From: Dietzia lutea
Lineage (GTDB): Bacteria; Actinomycetota; Actinomycetes; Mycobacteriales; Mycobacteriaceae
DNA: 64,000 nt
NCBI RefSeq assembly: GCF_003096075.1
Contig: NZ_CP015449.1
Span: forward strand, 1,729,001 to 1,793,000
Direction: 5' to 3'
Positions within the stretch are counted from its first letter, which is position 1. Every line of letters begins with the position of its first letter. The notes under the pieces are model-generated. The model worked only from the letters and a program-made list of their open reading frames with translations. It was not told where the DNA came from and searched no databases. Position numbers and translations under genes: made by a program. Shown piece after piece: positions 1-10,871 of the stretch.

Positions 1-203
1 AGGTCGAAGCCGCGGGCGTCGCGCAGGGGTGACTCCGACCCGTAGCCCCAGCGGGCCTCGTCGGCTCCTCCGGCATTCTCGCCCGGGTCGGTGTAGGCCT
101 TGATCACCTGGGTCGAGGTGACCACCGAGCTGAGCAGCGGCTGCCCCACGGCGACGATGCCGAACTCGATCTCCGTGCCGATGACGCGCCCGCGCGGGTT
201 CAC
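1..203 (-). CDS. dop: Pup deamidase/depupylase Dop, N-terminal part (cut by window edge)
   Basis: Only the first 67 codons are inside the window. The GTG start overlaps the mpa stop as GTGA, which indicates translational coupling. The N-terminus reads [16 protein letters not shown] and continues to [11 protein letters not shown]. This is the glutamine-synthetase-like opening of the Dop/PafA family; the Glu of TEIEFG is expected to bind nucleotide/Mg. Dop converts Pup-Gln to Pup-Glu and removes Pup from tagged proteins in the cytoplasm. Dop is preferred over PafA because of its position directly after mpa and because its N-terminus continues with [11 protein letters not shown], as in mycobacterial Dop. 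Confidence 0.9.
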   Translation of the reverse strand, partial: MNPRGRVIGTEIEFGIVAVGQPLLSSVVTSTQVIKAYTDPGENAGGADEARWGYGSESPLRDARGFD

Positions 204-1900
204 TGCCCCGCTCCCCGGTTGGGGACGGAGACCTCGATGACACGCTCACCGCGGACACCCGTCAGGCGTGCCCATTCCTGCGGGTTGGACGTGTTGGGCA
301 GGTCCGTGTTCTCGGCGAACTCGGCGTCGACCGCGTCGAGGAAGTCGTCGGTGGTCAGGCCCCGGCCGGTGCCGTGGACGATGTCCTTGATCGCCAGCTT
401 CTTGGCCCGGTCGACGATATTGCGCAGCATCGCCCCGGAGGTCAGGTCGGCCAGGTACAGCGACGACCGGCGGCCGGAGGCGTACACGAGGTGCACGTAG
501 GTCGTGGAGGCGTCACGGGTGTAGAGCCGGTCGACGATGCGCTCGATGAGGTCGCGGACGTGGGTCTCACCGTCCGCGTCGCCGACCTCGACCGGGTCGA
601 AGCGCAGGTCCGGGGTGATGTACTTGGCGAGGATGTCAGCGGCCGCGTCCCGGTCGGGCCGGTCGATGCGGATCTTCAGATCCAGGCGGCCGGGCCGGAG
701 GATGGCGGGATCGATCATGTCCTCGCGGTTGGAGGCACCGATCACGATGACGTTGCGCAGGTCCTCCACGCCGTCGATCTCCGCGAGCAGCTGCGGGACG
801 ATCGTCGTCTCCATGTCCGAGGACACGCCGGACCCGCGGGTGCGGAAGATGGAGTCCATCTCGTCGAAGAAGACGATCACCGGGTTGCCCTCGGTGGCCT
901 TCTCCCGCGCCCGTTCGAAGATCGACCGGATGTGCCGCTCGGTCTCGCCGACGTACTTGTTGAGCAGCTCGGGGCCCTTGATCGAGAGGAAGTACGAGTT
1001 CGGGTACCGGCCGTCGCTGACGTCGTCGCCCCGGGCCACCGCGGCCGCACGCGCCAGCGAGTGCGCCACGGCCTTGGCGATGAGGGTCTTGCCGCACCCG
1101 GGCGGGCCGTAGAGCAGGACGCCCTTCGGCGGGGCCAGGTGGAACTCGCGGTACAGGTCGTGGTGGACGAACGGCAGCTCGATCGCGTCGCGGATCTGCT
1201 CGATCTGCGGACCCAGACCGCCGATGTCCGAGTAGTCGACCGTCGGGATCTCCTCGAGGAGGAGCTCGTCGACCTCCGCCTTGGGCACCACCTCGTAGGC
1301 CACGCCGGCCTTGGGATCGACGAGAACCGCGTCACCCGGCCGCACCGGAGCCGGGTGGTCCGCCGCGCGCGCACCGCGCAGGGCGGCGGCGAGGACCACG
1401 ATGTGCTCCTCGTCGTTGCCCATGACCACCCGCGCGCGCACGCCGTCGGCGAGCACGTCCCGCAGGACGGCGGTCACGCCGGTGACCGGGAGCTCGCTCG
1501 AGACCTCCAGGACCGTCATGGCCTCGTTGAGGCGCACGGTCACGCCCGGGGTCAGGTCCGCGGCGTCCACGCCGGGCGCGATCGCCAGGCGCATGCGCCG
1601 GCCGGCGGCCATGACCTCGACGGTGTCCGCGCCGGTGGGACGGGTGAGGACCACCCCGTAGGTGCTGGGCGGGGTGCCGAGCCGCTCGACCTCGCCCTTG
1701 AGGGCCTCGAGCTGGTCGCGTGAGTCCTTGAGCAGTTCCGCGAGCCGGACGTTGCGGGCGCCGAGGGCGTCGATCTTGATCGCCTTCTCGCGGTCCGATC
1801 GGGCCCCCTCGTCCACGGCCTTGCGCAGCCGCGCGAGTTCGGCGCGGTCGACCGCCACCCTGTCCTCGCCCTGGCCGGCCGGGGAACGTCCCTCGGTCAC
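200..1900 (-). CDS. mpa: Proteasomal-type AAA ATPase Mpa/ARC lacking the C-terminal docking motif
   Basis: This is a 566-residue hexameric unfoldase that recognises pupylated proteins. I chose the GTG at 1900 because AGGAGG lies 12 nt upstream; the longer frame back to 2017 only adds low-complexity Arg/Pro codons. Order: N-terminal coiled coil for Pup binding (about residues 10-60), two OB folds, then the AAA domain with Walker A GPPGCGKT (about 264-271), Walker B VIVFFDE (about 341-347) and an Arg-finger region [12 protein letters not shown]. Family members that feed a 20S proteasome end in GQYL. This one ends NRGAGQ and stops, so the Tyr-Leu tail is missing. Corynebacteria without a proteasome show the same loss. 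The stop overlaps dop. Confidence 0.95.
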   Translation of the reverse strand: MTEGRSPAGQGEDRVAVDRAELARLRKAVDEGARSDREKAIKIDALGARNVRLAELLKDSRDQLEALKGEVERLGTPPSTYGVVLTRPTGADTVEVMAAGRRMRLAIAPGVDAADLTPGVTVRLNEAMTVLEVSSELPVTGVTAVLRDVLADGVRARVVMGNDEEHIVVLAAALRGARAADHPAPVRPGDAVLVDPKAGVAYEVVPKAEVDELLLEEIPTVDYSDIGGLGPQIEQIRDAIELPFVHHDLYREFHLAPPKGVLLYGPPGCGKTLIAKAVAHSLARAAAVARGDDVSDGRYPNSYFLSIKGPELLNKYVGETERHIRSIFERAREKATEGNPVIVFFDEMDSIFRTRGSGVSSDMETTIVPQLLAEIDGVEDLRNVIVIGASNREDMIDPAILRPGRLDLKIRIDRPDRDAAADILAKYITPDLRFDPVEVGDADGETHVRDLIERIVDRLYTRDASTTYVHLVYASGRRSSLYLADLTSGAMLRNIVDRAKKLAIKDIVHGTGRGLTTDDFLDAVDAEFAENTDLPNTSNPQEWARLTGVRGERVIEVSVPNRGAGQ

Positions 1901-2057
1901 GCGATCACCTGCCCTCCTGGTCGTCGACGGGTCTCCTCGTCGTCGTCCCCTCCACCCTATCGCCGGGGCGCCACGCGGGTGGGCGCGCCTAACGCCGGGT
2001 GACACGCGGATGGGCACGCCCGCCGCCGGGGCGAGGCACGGGCCGGCGCGCGTCTCC

Positions 2058-2939
<882 letters not shown>

Positions 2940-2953
2940 CTACCCTGCCAGGT

Positions 2954-3865
2954 GTGACGGATCCCCTCGAAATCGGTGGCATCCCGGCAGCGGGCGACGC
3001 ACCCCTGCCGGAGCGCAAGCCCCTCGCCCTGTCGGCCTCTCGCGCATCCGATTACCGGCAGTGCCCGCTGCTGTACCGGCTGCGCGCCGTGGACCGCATC
3101 CCGGAGCCCAGGACGCGGGCCCAGGTGCTCGGCACGGTCGTCCACTCCGTGCTCGAGGAGCTGTACGGCCTCCAGCAGGCCGAGCGTGCGCCGCAGCGTG
3201 CCGCGGAACTCGTGCCCGCCGCCGTCGAGCGCTTCTACGCCGAGGAGGACGGCGCGACGGTGGTGCCGCTCTCCGACCGCGCCGACTTCCAGGCGCAGGT
3301 GGCTGCGCTGGTCGCGGCACTCTACGGCGTCGAGGACCCGCAGCGCTTCTCGCCCGCCTCCTGCGAGCAGTACCTGGTCACCGCCACCGCGGCCGGCACC
3401 CCGCTGCACGGCTTCCTCGACCGGGTCGACGTCGCGCCCACCGGGGAGGTCCGGGTGGTCGACTACAAGACGGGCAAACCCCCGCACCCGCGGTTCCAGG
3501 ACCAGGCGATGTTCCAGATGCGGTTCTACGCCCTGATGTACCAGCGCATCCACGGGGTGCTGCCCGCCCAGCTCAAACTGATCTACCTCAAGAACGGCAG
3601 CTGGCTGACCTTCACCCCGGACCACGCGTCGCTCGTCGAGACCGAGGCGTCCCTGGACGCGCTGTGGTCGGAGATCGAGCGGGCCGGGCAGACCGGCGAC
3701 TTCCGCCCCCGCACGTCCCGCCTGTGCGACTGGTGCAATCATCAGGCGCTGTGTCCGGCGTTCGGGGGCACCCCGCCCGAGTACCCGGGGTGGCCGGGGA
3801 CCCGCGTGGTCCCCGCCGGCGCGGACAACCTGCTGACCGGGCGAGGAGAACCGAGGAGTTCATGA
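2954..3865 (+). CDS. RecB-family PD-(D/E)XK exonuclease with an Fe-S cysteine set
   Basis: This is a 303-residue stand-alone nuclease domain. SRASDYRQCPLLYRLR near the N-terminus supplies the first cysteine. The catalytic DYKTGKP follows after 'VRVVDYKTG', and the C-terminal CDWCNHQALCPAF gives three more cysteines. This is the four-Cys layout of AddB/Cas4-like nucleases that hold a 4Fe-4S cluster. Start choice: GTG at 2954, because TACCCT (2941-2946) lies 7 nt upstream and fits a leaderless start; a TTG at 2924 in the same frame would place that box inside the gene. The orthologue in M. tuberculosis is Rv2119. The stop overlaps the next gene as ATGA. Confidence 0.85.
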   Translation: MTDPLEIGGIPAAGDAPLPERKPLALSASRASDYRQCPLLYRLRAVDRIPEPRTRAQVLGTVVHSVLEELYGLQQAERAPQRAAELVPAAVERFYAEEDGATVVPLSDRADFQAQVAALVAALYGVEDPQRFSPASCEQYLVTATAAGTPLHGFLDRVDVAPTGEVRVVDYKTGKPPHPRFQDQAMFQMRFYALMYQRIHGVLPAQLKLIYLKNGSWLTFTPDHASLVETEASLDALWSEIERAGQTGDFRPRTSRLCDWCNHQALCPAFGGTPPEYPGWPGTRVVPAGADNLLTGRGEPRSS

Positions 3866-4632
3866 TGACGGAGGCCTACTTCGAGCCGCTGGGATCCGAC
3901 GACGGCTGGGAGGTCTTCCGCGCGACCCCGCACACCGTCAGCGCCTGGGGCCCGGACCTACAGCACGGAGCCCCGCCCTCGGCCATCCTCACCCGCGCCA
4001 TGGAGCGCCTCGACGCCGGCGGCGACGCCCGCATCGCCCGCGTGGCCGTCGACCTGCTGGGGCCCGTCCCGCTCGGTGAGCTCCGTACGCGCGCCCGCGT
4101 GGCCAGACCGGGCCGCCGGATCCAGCTCCTCGAGTCCGAGCTCGTCGCCGGCGGTCGGACCGTCGCGCGGGCGAGCGCGTGGCGGCTGGCCACCGGCGAC
4201 ACCACCGACGTCGAGCAGGCGGCCGAGTCGCCCCGCGAACTTCCGGGCACCGATCACAACGGCGACTTCTTCAACCGCTGGACCAGCGGCTACATCGACT
4301 CGCTCGAGATCCGCGGCGCCGAGGACGGCACCGTCTGGGCCCGGCCCACGTTGCCGCTGGTGGCCGGGGAGGAGCCGACCCCCGTCCAGCACGTGATGTG
4401 CGTGGCCGACATCGCCAACGGGGTCGGCGCGGTCCTCGAGCCCGCCGAGTGGCGGTTCCTCAACACCGACCTCGTCACGCACCTGCACCGGCCGCCCGTC
4501 GGCCGCTGGATCGGCGTGTCCGCCCGGGCGTCGATCGGGCCGGACGGGATCGGCGCGACCTCCGGGACGCTGTTCGACGAGAAGGGCGCGATCGGCGACA
4601 CGCTGCAGGCACTGCTCGTCGAGCGGGTCTGA
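3862..4632 (+). CDS. Acyl-CoA thioesterase-like (double hot-dog) protein
   Basis: The 256-residue protein has two hot-dog halves. The first half has TPHTVSAWGPDLQHGAPPSAIL, the conserved substrate-channel region of TesB-like thioesterases with QHGAPP. The second half has PVQHVMCVADIANGVGA and DLVTHLHRPPVGRW. It probably hydrolyses an acyl-CoA; the substrate cannot be read from the sequence. The first ATG overlaps the nuclease stop (ATGA), and a second ATG follows at once. GAGGAG upstream serves as the ribosome site. The gene is translationally coupled to the nuclease although the functions look unrelated. A broken relative of its N-terminus occurs at 55843. Confidence 0.8.
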   Translation: MMTEAYFEPLGSDDGWEVFRATPHTVSAWGPDLQHGAPPSAILTRAMERLDAGGDARIARVAVDLLGPVPLGELRTRARVARPGRRIQLLESELVAGGRTVARASAWRLATGDTTDVEQAAESPRELPGTDHNGDFFNRWTSGYIDSLEIRGAEDGTVWARPTLPLVAGEEPTPVQHVMCVADIANGVGAVLEPAEWRFLNTDLVTHLHRPPVGRWIGVSARASIGPDGIGATSGTLFDEKGAIGDTLQALLVERV

Positions 4633-4639
4633 ACGCCGC

Positions 4640-4674
4640 CGGCCGGCCCCGCGCACGCAGCGCGGGGCCGGCCG
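4640..4674. terminator. Perfect GC hairpin between convergent genes
   Basis: A 15-bp perfect stem (4640-4654 with 4660-4674) encloses a 5-nt loop ACGCA, between the thioesterase stop and the hisG stop. It has no T tract on either strand. Position and symmetry suit a bidirectional terminator of the L-shaped actinobacterial kind. Confidence 0.75.
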
Positions 4675-4701
4675 AACCGGTTCTCGGGAACGCCGGGCGG
4701 A

Positions 4702-5553
4702 TCAGCCCATCCGGCAGGAGCGGATGTCGGTGGCGATGATCGCCTTCGCCCCGGCCTCCGCCAACTCGTCCATGATCGCGTTGACCTTCTTCCGGGGGAC
4801 CATCGAGCGCACCGCCACCCAGGCCGGGTCGGCCATCGGGGACACGGTCGGCGACTCGATCCCCGGCGTGATCGCCGAGACGGAGTCGAAGATGTCCTTG
4901 GGACAGTCGTAGTCCAGCATCATGTACTGCTGGGCGAAGACGACGCCCTGGAGCCGGGCCCGCATACGCGCCACAGTCGGGGATGACGCGGCGTCCGCGC
5001 GACCGATGAGCACACCCGCCGAGTCGCACAGCACGTCCCCGAACGCCTCCAGGTCGTGCACCTTGAGCGTCCGACCCGATCCGACGACGTCGGCGATACA
5101 GTCGGCCACACCGAGCTGGATCGAGATCTCCACCGCCCCGTCGAGGCGGATCACCTCGGCCTCGATCCCGCGCTCGCGCAGATCGCGCCGGACGATGTTG
5201 GGATAGGAGGTGGCGATCCGGGCGCCGGCGAGCCGCTCGGTGGTCCATCCGGCACCCGCCGGACCGGCGTAACGGAACGTGGAGTGGCCGAAGCCCAGGT
5301 CGAGCAGTTCATCGACCTCGGCCATCGAGTCGGCCGCCAGGTCGCGGCCGGTGATCCCCAGCTCGAGGCGGCCCGAGCCGACGTAGACGGCGATGTCCTT
5401 GGGGCGGAGGAAGAAGAATTCGACGTCGTTCTCACGGTCGATGAGCGAGAGGTCCTTGCTCCCCTCGGGGCGGCGGCGGTAGCCGGCCTCGGAGAGCATC
5501 TCGGAGGCGGATTCGGACAGGGCGCCCTTGTTGGGCACTGCGACGCGCAGCAT
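4702..5553 (-). CDS. hisG: ATP phosphoribosyltransferase HisG (long form)
   Basis: This enzyme catalyses the first and committed step of histidine biosynthesis: ATP plus PRPP to phosphoribosyl-ATP. At 283 residues it is the long form with a C-terminal ACT-like domain for histidine feedback inhibition. The N-terminus [16 protein letters not shown] and LGITGRDL are typical. The PRPP loop region is '[18 protein letters not shown]'. The C-terminal part, [18 protein letters not shown], matches the regulatory domain. It lies 51 nt downstream of hisE, and the HAD-hisE-hisG order fits a single operon. Confidence 0.96.
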   Translation of the reverse strand: MLRVAVPNKGALSESASEMLSEAGYRRRPEGSKDLSLIDRENDVEFFFLRPKDIAVYVGSGRLELGITGRDLAADSMAEVDELLDLGFGHSTFRYAGPAGAGWTTERLAGARIATSYPNIVRRDLRERGIEAEVIRLDGAVEISIQLGVADCIADVVGSGRTLKVHDLEAFGDVLCDSAGVLIGRADAASSPTVARMRARLQGVVFAQQYMMLDYDCPKDIFDSVSAITPGIESPTVSPMADPAWVAVRSMVPRKKVNAIMDELAEAGAKAIIATDIRSCRMG

Positions 5554-5604
5554 GATGGCGGCTCCGGAGGTTCGGTGCGTGCGGGTGGTGGGGCGGGGCG
5601 GCGC

Positions 5605-5868
5605 CTACAGATGTCGGTAGACGTCCTCGAGAGTCAGTCCGCGCTTGAGCATCATGACCTGAGTCCAGTACATGAGCTGGGAGATCTCCTCCGCCAACTC
5701 CTCGTCCGACTGGTACTCGGCCGCGATCCAGACCTCTCCGGCCTCCTCGATGACCTTCTTGCCCAGATGGTGGACGCCCTTGTCGAACGCGGCGACGGTG
5801 CCGGACCCCTCGGGGCGCGCGGTGATGCGCTCGGAGAGCTCGGCGAACAGGGAGTCGAAGGTCTTCAC
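5605..5868 (-). CDS. hisE: Phosphoribosyl-ATP pyrophosphatase HisE
   Basis: The 87-residue stand-alone enzyme hydrolyses PR-ATP to PR-AMP, the second step of histidine synthesis. The MazG-like all-alpha fold is shown by [14 protein letters not shown] and [13 protein letters not shown], whose Glu/Asp residues bind Mg. The GTG start at 5868 gives the usual length. GACAAT sits 7 nt upstream, so a leaderless internal start is possible in addition to read-through from the HAD gene, which ends 5 nt upstream. Confidence 0.95.
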   Translation of the reverse strand: MKTFDSLFAELSERITARPEGSGTVAAFDKGVHHLGKKVIEEAGEVWIAAEYQSDEELAEEISQLMYWTQVMMLKRGLTLEDVYRHL

Positions 5869-5873
5869 GCGGC

Positions 5874-6581
5874 CTATTGTCCCACAGCCGCGCCCAGGGG
5901 TGACCCCGAGGTGAGCGCGTGGAGCGCCGCGACGTCGACCCCCTCGAGCGTCGAGTGCGTGTGGGCCCCGGCGACGTCGGGCTGACCGTCGGTGGACGGG
6001 ATGTAGAGGACGCGGCATCCGGCCGCGACCGCCGCGGTCGCGCCGGCGACCGAGTCCTCGACCGCGACCGCCGACCCGGGCTCGACGTCCAGCTCAGCGC
6101 AGGCGAGCAGGTACGGGTCCGGCGCTGGTTTCCCCTCGGCCACCATGCAGCCGGTGACGACCACGTCGAACCGGGACCGGTCGATGAACTCGAGCGGCAC
6201 AACGGCGACATCGGCTGTCGTGTTGGTCACCAGTGCGACGGGGACCCCGGTCGCGGCGATGTCGGCCAGCAGTACCTCGGCGCCCGGGCGCCACCGCATG
6301 TCGGTCCGCATGAGCTGCGTGACCCGCGAGTTGAGGCGGTGCGCGAGACGGTCGAACTCCTCCCCCTCGATTCGGCGTCCGGTGTATTCGCCGAGGATCT
6401 CGAAGAACCCGTGCAGGGAGTTGCCCAGTGTCCGCTCGCGGGTCGCCTCGTCCAACGGCCGCCCCATGTGCTCGGCGAGCTCGAAGACGGCGATGTCCCA
6501 CAGTCGTTCGGTGTCGACGAGGGTGCCGTCCATGTCGAGACACACGGCGGCCGGGAGGCGGGCGGGAGAGGTGCTGGTCAC
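5874..6581 (-). CDS. HAD-family phosphatase
   Basis: The 235-residue HAD hydrolase of the beta-phosphoglucomutase/phosphatase type has motif [11 protein letters not shown] (about 16-25), motif II VTNTT, motif III with GKPAPDPY and motif [11 protein letters not shown] helical cap lies between motifs I and II. Its place directly before hisE and hisG suggests co-transcription. HAD proteins are common next to histidine genes in this order, but the substrate is not evident and this is not the HisN or HisB phosphatase family. GTG start at 6581. Confidence 0.85.
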   Translation of the reverse strand: MTSTSPARLPAAVCLDMDGTLVDTERLWDIAVFELAEHMGRPLDEATRERTLGNSLHGFFEILGEYTGRRIEGEEFDRLAHRLNSRVTQLMRTDMRWRPGAEVLLADIAATGVPVALVTNTTADVAVVPLEFIDRSRFDVVVTGCMVAEGKPAPDPYLLACAELDVEPGSAVAVEDSVAGATAAVAAGCRVLYIPSTDGQPDVAGAHTHSTLEGVDVAALHALTSGSPLGAAVGQ

Positions 6582-6687
6582 GGCCTACTGTCTACCCGAA
6601 CCAGGTGAATCGGGGGTGACGCGCGGCAGCCCGCCGGTGGCCCCGACCGGTGGTGACACGCGGCAGCCGCCGGCGGCCCCGCTCCCG

Positions 6688-7212
6688 TCAGCAGTCCTGC
6701 GGCGGGACGATGAACCGTTCCGTGTGCGTGGCGGAGGCGAACGGCGCCACCGAGCTGGGCGCCGCCGTGGGCAGGGCGGACTTGCTGGCGGTGATGGTGA
6801 CCGCGACCCACCCCCGGCCGGTGGGCGTGGCACCGATCCCCACCTCGGGTCCCGTCGACTGCACGGTCTGAGAACCCCGCGCGCCGGTGTCGATGTTGTG
6901 CCACTCGACCGTCGCCGAGTTGAACGGGAAGAGGGTCGCGGAGAAGTCGAAGGATCCGATCGGTTGGTCGAGATCCCTCGCGTTGGCGGCGATCGCCTGG
7001 TTGAATCTGTCATCGCCTCCGCGCAGGCAGCTGGGGAAGACACCGAATCGGATCGTGTGCTCGCCTCCCAGCGGATAGGGCATGCGGACGTCCCACGCGG
7101 GCGAGTCGTGCCACACCTGTGCGGAGGCCGCCGGGGCGGCGGCGACGGCCGCTCCCCCGGCGAGGACAGCACCCGCCACGGCGAGGGCGGCGGGCTTTCG
7201 GATGCTGGGCAT
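6688..7212 (-). CDS. Small secreted protein of unknown function
   Basis: The 174-residue product opens with MPSIRKPAALAVAGAV and an Ala-rich hydrophobic core ending AAPAASAQ, a clear Sec signal peptide cleaved near residue 32. The mature part has two cysteines (PSCLRGG and the terminal QDC) that could pair. It has a beta-rich texture with VEWHNIDTG and GWVAVTITAS, like small extracellular beta-sandwich proteins of Corynebacteriales. I chose the ATG at 7212 because AAGGAG lies 8 nt upstream and a TAAGAT box (7241-7246) precedes it. The upstream GTG at 7251 would contain the promoter. Monocistronic; function not recognised. Confidence 0.75.
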   Translation of the reverse strand: MPSIRKPAALAVAGAVLAGGAAVAAAPAASAQVWHDSPAWDVRMPYPLGGEHTIRFGVFPSCLRGGDDRFNQAIAANARDLDQPIGSFDFSATLFPFNSATVEWHNIDTGARGSQTVQSTGPEVGIGATPTGRGWVAVTITASKSALPTAAPSSVAPFASATHTERFIVPPQDC

Positions 7213-7240
7213 GACGGTCTCCTTCAGCCGGGTAAGGGTG

Positions 7241-7246
7241 ATCTTA
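7241..7246 (-). promoter_or_regulatory. -10 element of the secreted-protein gene
   Basis: TAAGAT on the minus strand, preceded by TGAG as in an extended -10, lies 28 nt upstream of the ATG at 7212. This gives a short leader containing the AAGGAG ribosome site. Confidence 0.55.
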
Positions 7247-7310
7247 CTCACCCGGGTGCCGACCGGAACCCCCGTCGCGCCGCGGCCCGGCCGGCCCTCC
7301 GTCGGACGGC

Positions 7311-10300
7311 TCAGACGTTGAAGTACTTCGCCTCCGGGTGGTACAGCACGAACGCGTCCGTCGACTGCTCCGGGTGCAGCTGCAGCTCCTCGGACAGGAC
7401 CACCCCGATGCGCTCGGGCTCGAGCAGGTCCACGACCACCTTGCGCGACTCCAGATCCGGGCAGGCGCCGTAGCCGAAGCTGTAGCGCGCTCCGCGGTAC
7501 TTCAGGTTGAAGTAGTCCTGGATGCTGTCGGGGTCCTCGTCGGAGACCGACCCCTCGGGCAGCGTGAGCTCGTCACGCACGCGCCGGTGCCAGAACTCCG
7601 CCAGCGCCTCCGTGAGTTGCACCGACAGCCCGTGCACCTCGAGGTAGTCCCGGTAGTTGTCCCCGGCGAACAGCTCGTTGGCGAAGTCCGCGATCGGCGA
7701 CCCCATCGTCACCAGCTGGAACGGCAGGACGTCCACGGTCCCCTCCGCCTCGCAGCGCTCACGGGAGGCCACAAAGTCGGGGATCGCCAGGAAGCGGGAG
7801 CGCTGCTGGCGCGGGAAGGCGATCTTGTGCAGCACCTCGGCGTCGGGGCGGGGCTCGGCGAGCACCCAGATCTCGTCGCCGACCGAGTACGCCGGGAAGT
7901 ATCCGTAGACCACGGCCGAGTGCGACAGGATGCCCTCGGTGGTGAGGCGGTCGATCCAGGCGCGCATGCGCGGCCTGCCCTCGGTCTCCACCAGTTCGTC
8001 GTAGTCCGGCCCCTCCCCGCTGCGGGTGCCGCGCAGGCCCCACTGCCCGAAGTACAGCGCGCGCTCGTCCAGGTGCCCGAGGTAGTCGGCCACCGGGATG
8101 CCCTTGGCGATGCGGGTCCCCCAGAACGGCGGGGTCGCGATCGGCTGGTCCGCGGCGACGTCCGAGCGCTCGGGGATGACCACGGGCTCGGCCTCGGCCG
8201 CGCGCTTGGCCGCGATCCGCTCACTTCGGGCACGGCGCTGGCGACGCTCGGCCGCCTTGGCCGCGGCCTCCGAGGACTGTGCCATCGGCACGCCGGTCCG
8301 CTTGGCCGTCATCACCTCGTCCATCAGCCGCAGGCCCTCGAACGCGTCGCGGGCGTAGAACACGTCACCCTGGTACATCCCGGCGAGGTCGACCTCGACA
8401 TAGGAGCGGGTCAGAGCCGCGCCGCCGAGCAGGACGGGGAACTCACCGGCGATGCCCTCGGAGTTGAGCTCGGCGAGGTTGTCCTTCATCACCACGGTGG
8501 ACTTCACCAGCAGGCCGGACATGCCGATCACGTCGGCCTTGTGCTCGCGGGCGGCGGAGATGATCTCCGAGATCGGCTGTTTGATGCCGATGTTGACCAC
8601 GTCGTAGCCGTTGTTGGACAGGATGATGTCCACGAGGTTCTTACCGATGTCGTGCACGTCGCCCTTGACCGTGGCCAGGACGATCCGTCCCTTGCCGTCC
8701 TCGTCGCTCGCCTCCATGTGGGGCTCGAGATGGGCGACCGCCGCCTTCATCGTCTCGGCCGACTGCAGGACGAACGGCAGCTGCATCTGGCCGGAGCCGA
8801 ACAGCTCACCGACCGTCTTCATCCCACCGAGCAGGTGCTGGTTGATGATCTCCAACGGGGGGATCTCCGCCATCGCGGCGTCGAGATCCTCCTCGAGCCC
8901 CTTGCGCTCGCCGTCGACGATCCGCGCCGCCAGCCGCTCCATGAGCGGCATTGCCGCGAGCTCGGCCGCGCGGGCGTCCTTGGCCCCGGCCGCGGAGACG
9001 CCCTCGAAGAGCTCCATGAACACCTGCAGCGGGTCGTAGCCCTCGCGGCGACGGTCGTAGACCAGGTCCAGGGCCACCTCCCGCTGGCGGTCGTCGATCT
9101 TGCTCATGGGCAGGATCTTCGAGCTGTGCGCGATCGCCGAATCCAGCCCGGCCTGGACGCACTCGTGCAGGAACACCGAGTTGAGCACCTGGCGGGCGGC
9201 CGGGTTGAGGCCGAACGAGATGTTCGACAGACCCAGCGTGGTGTGGATCCGCGGGTGGGCCTCGGTGAGCCGACGGATCGCCTCGATGGTCTCGATGCCG
9301 TCGCGGCGGACCTCCTCCTGCCCGGTCGAGATGGGGAAGGTCAGACAGTCGATGATGATGTCCTCCTCCGCCATCCCCCAGTTCCCGGTGAGGTCGGCTA
9401 TGAGCCGCTCGGCGATCTCGACCTTCCGGTCGGCGGTGCGGGCCTGGCCCTCCTCGTCGATCGTCAGGCCGACGACGGCCGCGCCGTGCCGGGACACCAG
9501 CCGCATGATCCGCTGGAACCGCGAGTCCGGTCCCGCGCCGTCCTCGTAGTTGACCGAGTTGACCGCGCAGCGACCGCCCAGCTTCTCCAGACCCGCCCTG
9601 ATGACGTCGGGCTCGGTCGAGTCCAGCATGATCGGCAGGGTCGAGGACGTGGCCATCCGGCCGGCCAGCTCGGTCATGTCCCCGGAGCCGTCACGGCCGA
9701 CGTAGTCGACGCAGAGGTCGACCATCTGAGCACCGTCGCGCATCTGCTCCTTGGCGATGTCCATGCAGGTGTCCCAGTCGGAGGCCAGCATCGCCTCGCG
9801 GAACCGCTTGGAACCGTTGGCGTTGGTGCGCTCACCGATCATGATGATGCCGGCGTCTGCGCGCAGCGGCGTGGAGCTGTACAGCGAGGCGACCGCGTTG
9901 ACGGGCTCGATCGTGCGCTCGGCCCTGGCCCGCGTGCTCACCTGCTCCTTGAGCCGGGTGATGTGCTCGGGCGTGGTGCCGCAGCACCCGCCGACCATCG
10001 ACAGTCCGAACTCGGAGACGAAGTCGGCCACCTGGGGCCCGAACTCCTCGGCGCCCAGCGGGTAGACGGCGCCGTGCTCCCCCAACTCCGGCAGGCCGGC
10101 GTTGGGCATGACCGACACCGGTATCCCGGCGTGCCGCGACAGGTAGCGCAGGTGCTCGACCATCTCGGCCGGCCCCGTGGCGCAGTTCAGGCCGATCATG
10201 TCGATGCCCAGCGGCTGCAGCGCGGTCAGTGCCGCGCCGATGTCCGAACCGAGCAGCATCGTGCCGGTCGTCTCGATGGTGACGTGCGAGATGATCGGCA

Positions 10301-10871
10301 GCCGCCGTCCCGCGGCCGCCATGCCGTCCTGGCAGCCGAGGACCGCGGCCTTGACCTGCAGCAGATCCTGGCTCGTCTCGATCAGGTACGCGTCCGCTCC
10401 CCCGCGGGCCAGCCCCTCGGCGGCCCTGGAGTACGCGTCACGGATGTCCTCGAAAGTGGTCTGCCCCAGCGAGGGCAGTTTGGTCCCGGGCCCGAGCGAA
10501 CCCAGCACCATCCGCGGGGTCCCGTCCTCGGACGGGCCCATCTCGTCGGCGACCCTGCGCGCGATCGCCGCACCCTTCTCGGCGAGCTCGCCGATCCGGT
10601 CGACGATGTCGTAGTCACCCAGGTTGGACAGATTGCACCCGAAGGTGTTGGTCTCGACCAGGTCGGCTCCGGCCTCGAAGAACGCACGGTGGATCCCCTC
10701 CACCACGTCCGGCCGGGTCGCGTTGAGGATCTCGTTACAGCCCTCGAGACCCAGGAAGTCCTCATCCACGTCGAGGTCGACAGCCTGCAGCATCGTGCCC
10801 ATCGCCCCGTCACCGATCAGTACTCGCCGACGGGCGGCGTCCAACAAGGGCGAATCGAAATCGACAGACAT
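7311..10871 (-). CDS. metH: Cobalamin-dependent methionine synthase MetH
   Basis: The 1186-residue enzyme transfers a methyl group from methyl-tetrahydrofolate through B12 to homocysteine. Modules in order: homocysteine-binding barrel (1-325) with zinc cysteines in NTFGCN (about 78) and GGCCGTTPE (about 294-295); pterin barrel (about 340-610) with IGERTNANGSK; B12 cap and B12-binding domain with DVHDIGKN, whose His (about 740) is the cobalt ligand; a basic Ala/Arg linker (about 870-910); and the reactivation domain to the C-terminus. No cobalamin riboswitch precedes it. TACACT lies 7 nt before the ATG, so the mRNA is probably leaderless. It diverges from the PAC2 gene, as in M. tuberculosis (Rv2124c/Rv2125). 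Confidence 0.97.
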   Translation of the reverse strand: MSVDFDSPLLDAARRRVLIGDGAMGTMLQAVDLDVDEDFLGLEGCNEILNATRPDVVEGIHRAFFEAGADLVETNTFGCNLSNLGDYDIVDRIGELAEKGAAIARRVADEMGPSEDGTPRMVLGSLGPGTKLPSLGQTTFEDIRDAYSRAAEGLARGGADAYLIETSQDLLQVKAAVLGCQDGMAAAGRRLPIISHVTIETTGTMLLGSDIGAALTALQPLGIDMIGLNCATGPAEMVEHLRYLSRHAGIPVSVMPNAGLPELGEHGAVYPLGAEEFGPQVADFVSEFGLSMVGGCCGTTPEHITRLKEQVSTRARAERTIEPVNAVASLYSSTPLRADAGIIMIGERTNANGSKRFREAMLASDWDTCMDIAKEQMRDGAQMVDLCVDYVGRDGSGDMTELAGRMATSSTLPIMLDSTEPDVIRAGLEKLGGRCAVNSVNYEDGAGPDSRFQRIMRLVSRHGAAVVGLTIDEEGQARTADRKVEIAERLIADLTGNWGMAEEDIIIDCLTFPISTGQEEVRRDGIETIEAIRRLTEAHPRIHTTLGLSNISFGLNPAARQVLNSVFLHECVQAGLDSAIAHSSKILPMSKIDDRQREVALDLVYDRRREGYDPLQVFMELFEGVSAAGAKDARAAELAAMPLMERLAARIVDGERKGLEEDLDAAMAEIPPLEIINQHLLGGMKTVGELFGSGQMQLPFVLQSAETMKAAVAHLEPHMEASDEDGKGRIVLATVKGDVHDIGKNLVDIILSNNGYDVVNIGIKQPISEIISAAREHKADVIGMSGLLVKSTVVMKDNLAELNSEGIAGEFPVLLGGAALTRSYVEVDLAGMYQGDVFYARDAFEGLRLMDEVMTAKRTGVPMAQSSEAAAKAAERRQRRARSERIAAKRAAEAEPVVIPERSDVAADQPIATPPFWGTRIAKGIPVADYLGHLDERALYFGQWGLRGTRSGEGPDYDELVETEGRPRMRAWIDRLTTEGILSHSAVVYGYFPAYSVGDEIWVLAEPRPDAEVLHKIAFPRQQRSRFLAIPDFVASRERCEAEGTVDVLPFQLVTMGSPIADFANELFAGDNYRDYLEVHGLSVQLTEALAEFWHRRVRDELTLPEGSVSDEDPDSIQDYFNLKYRGARYSFGYGACPDLESRKVVVDLLEPERIGVVLSEELQLHPEQSTDAFVLYHPEAKYFNV

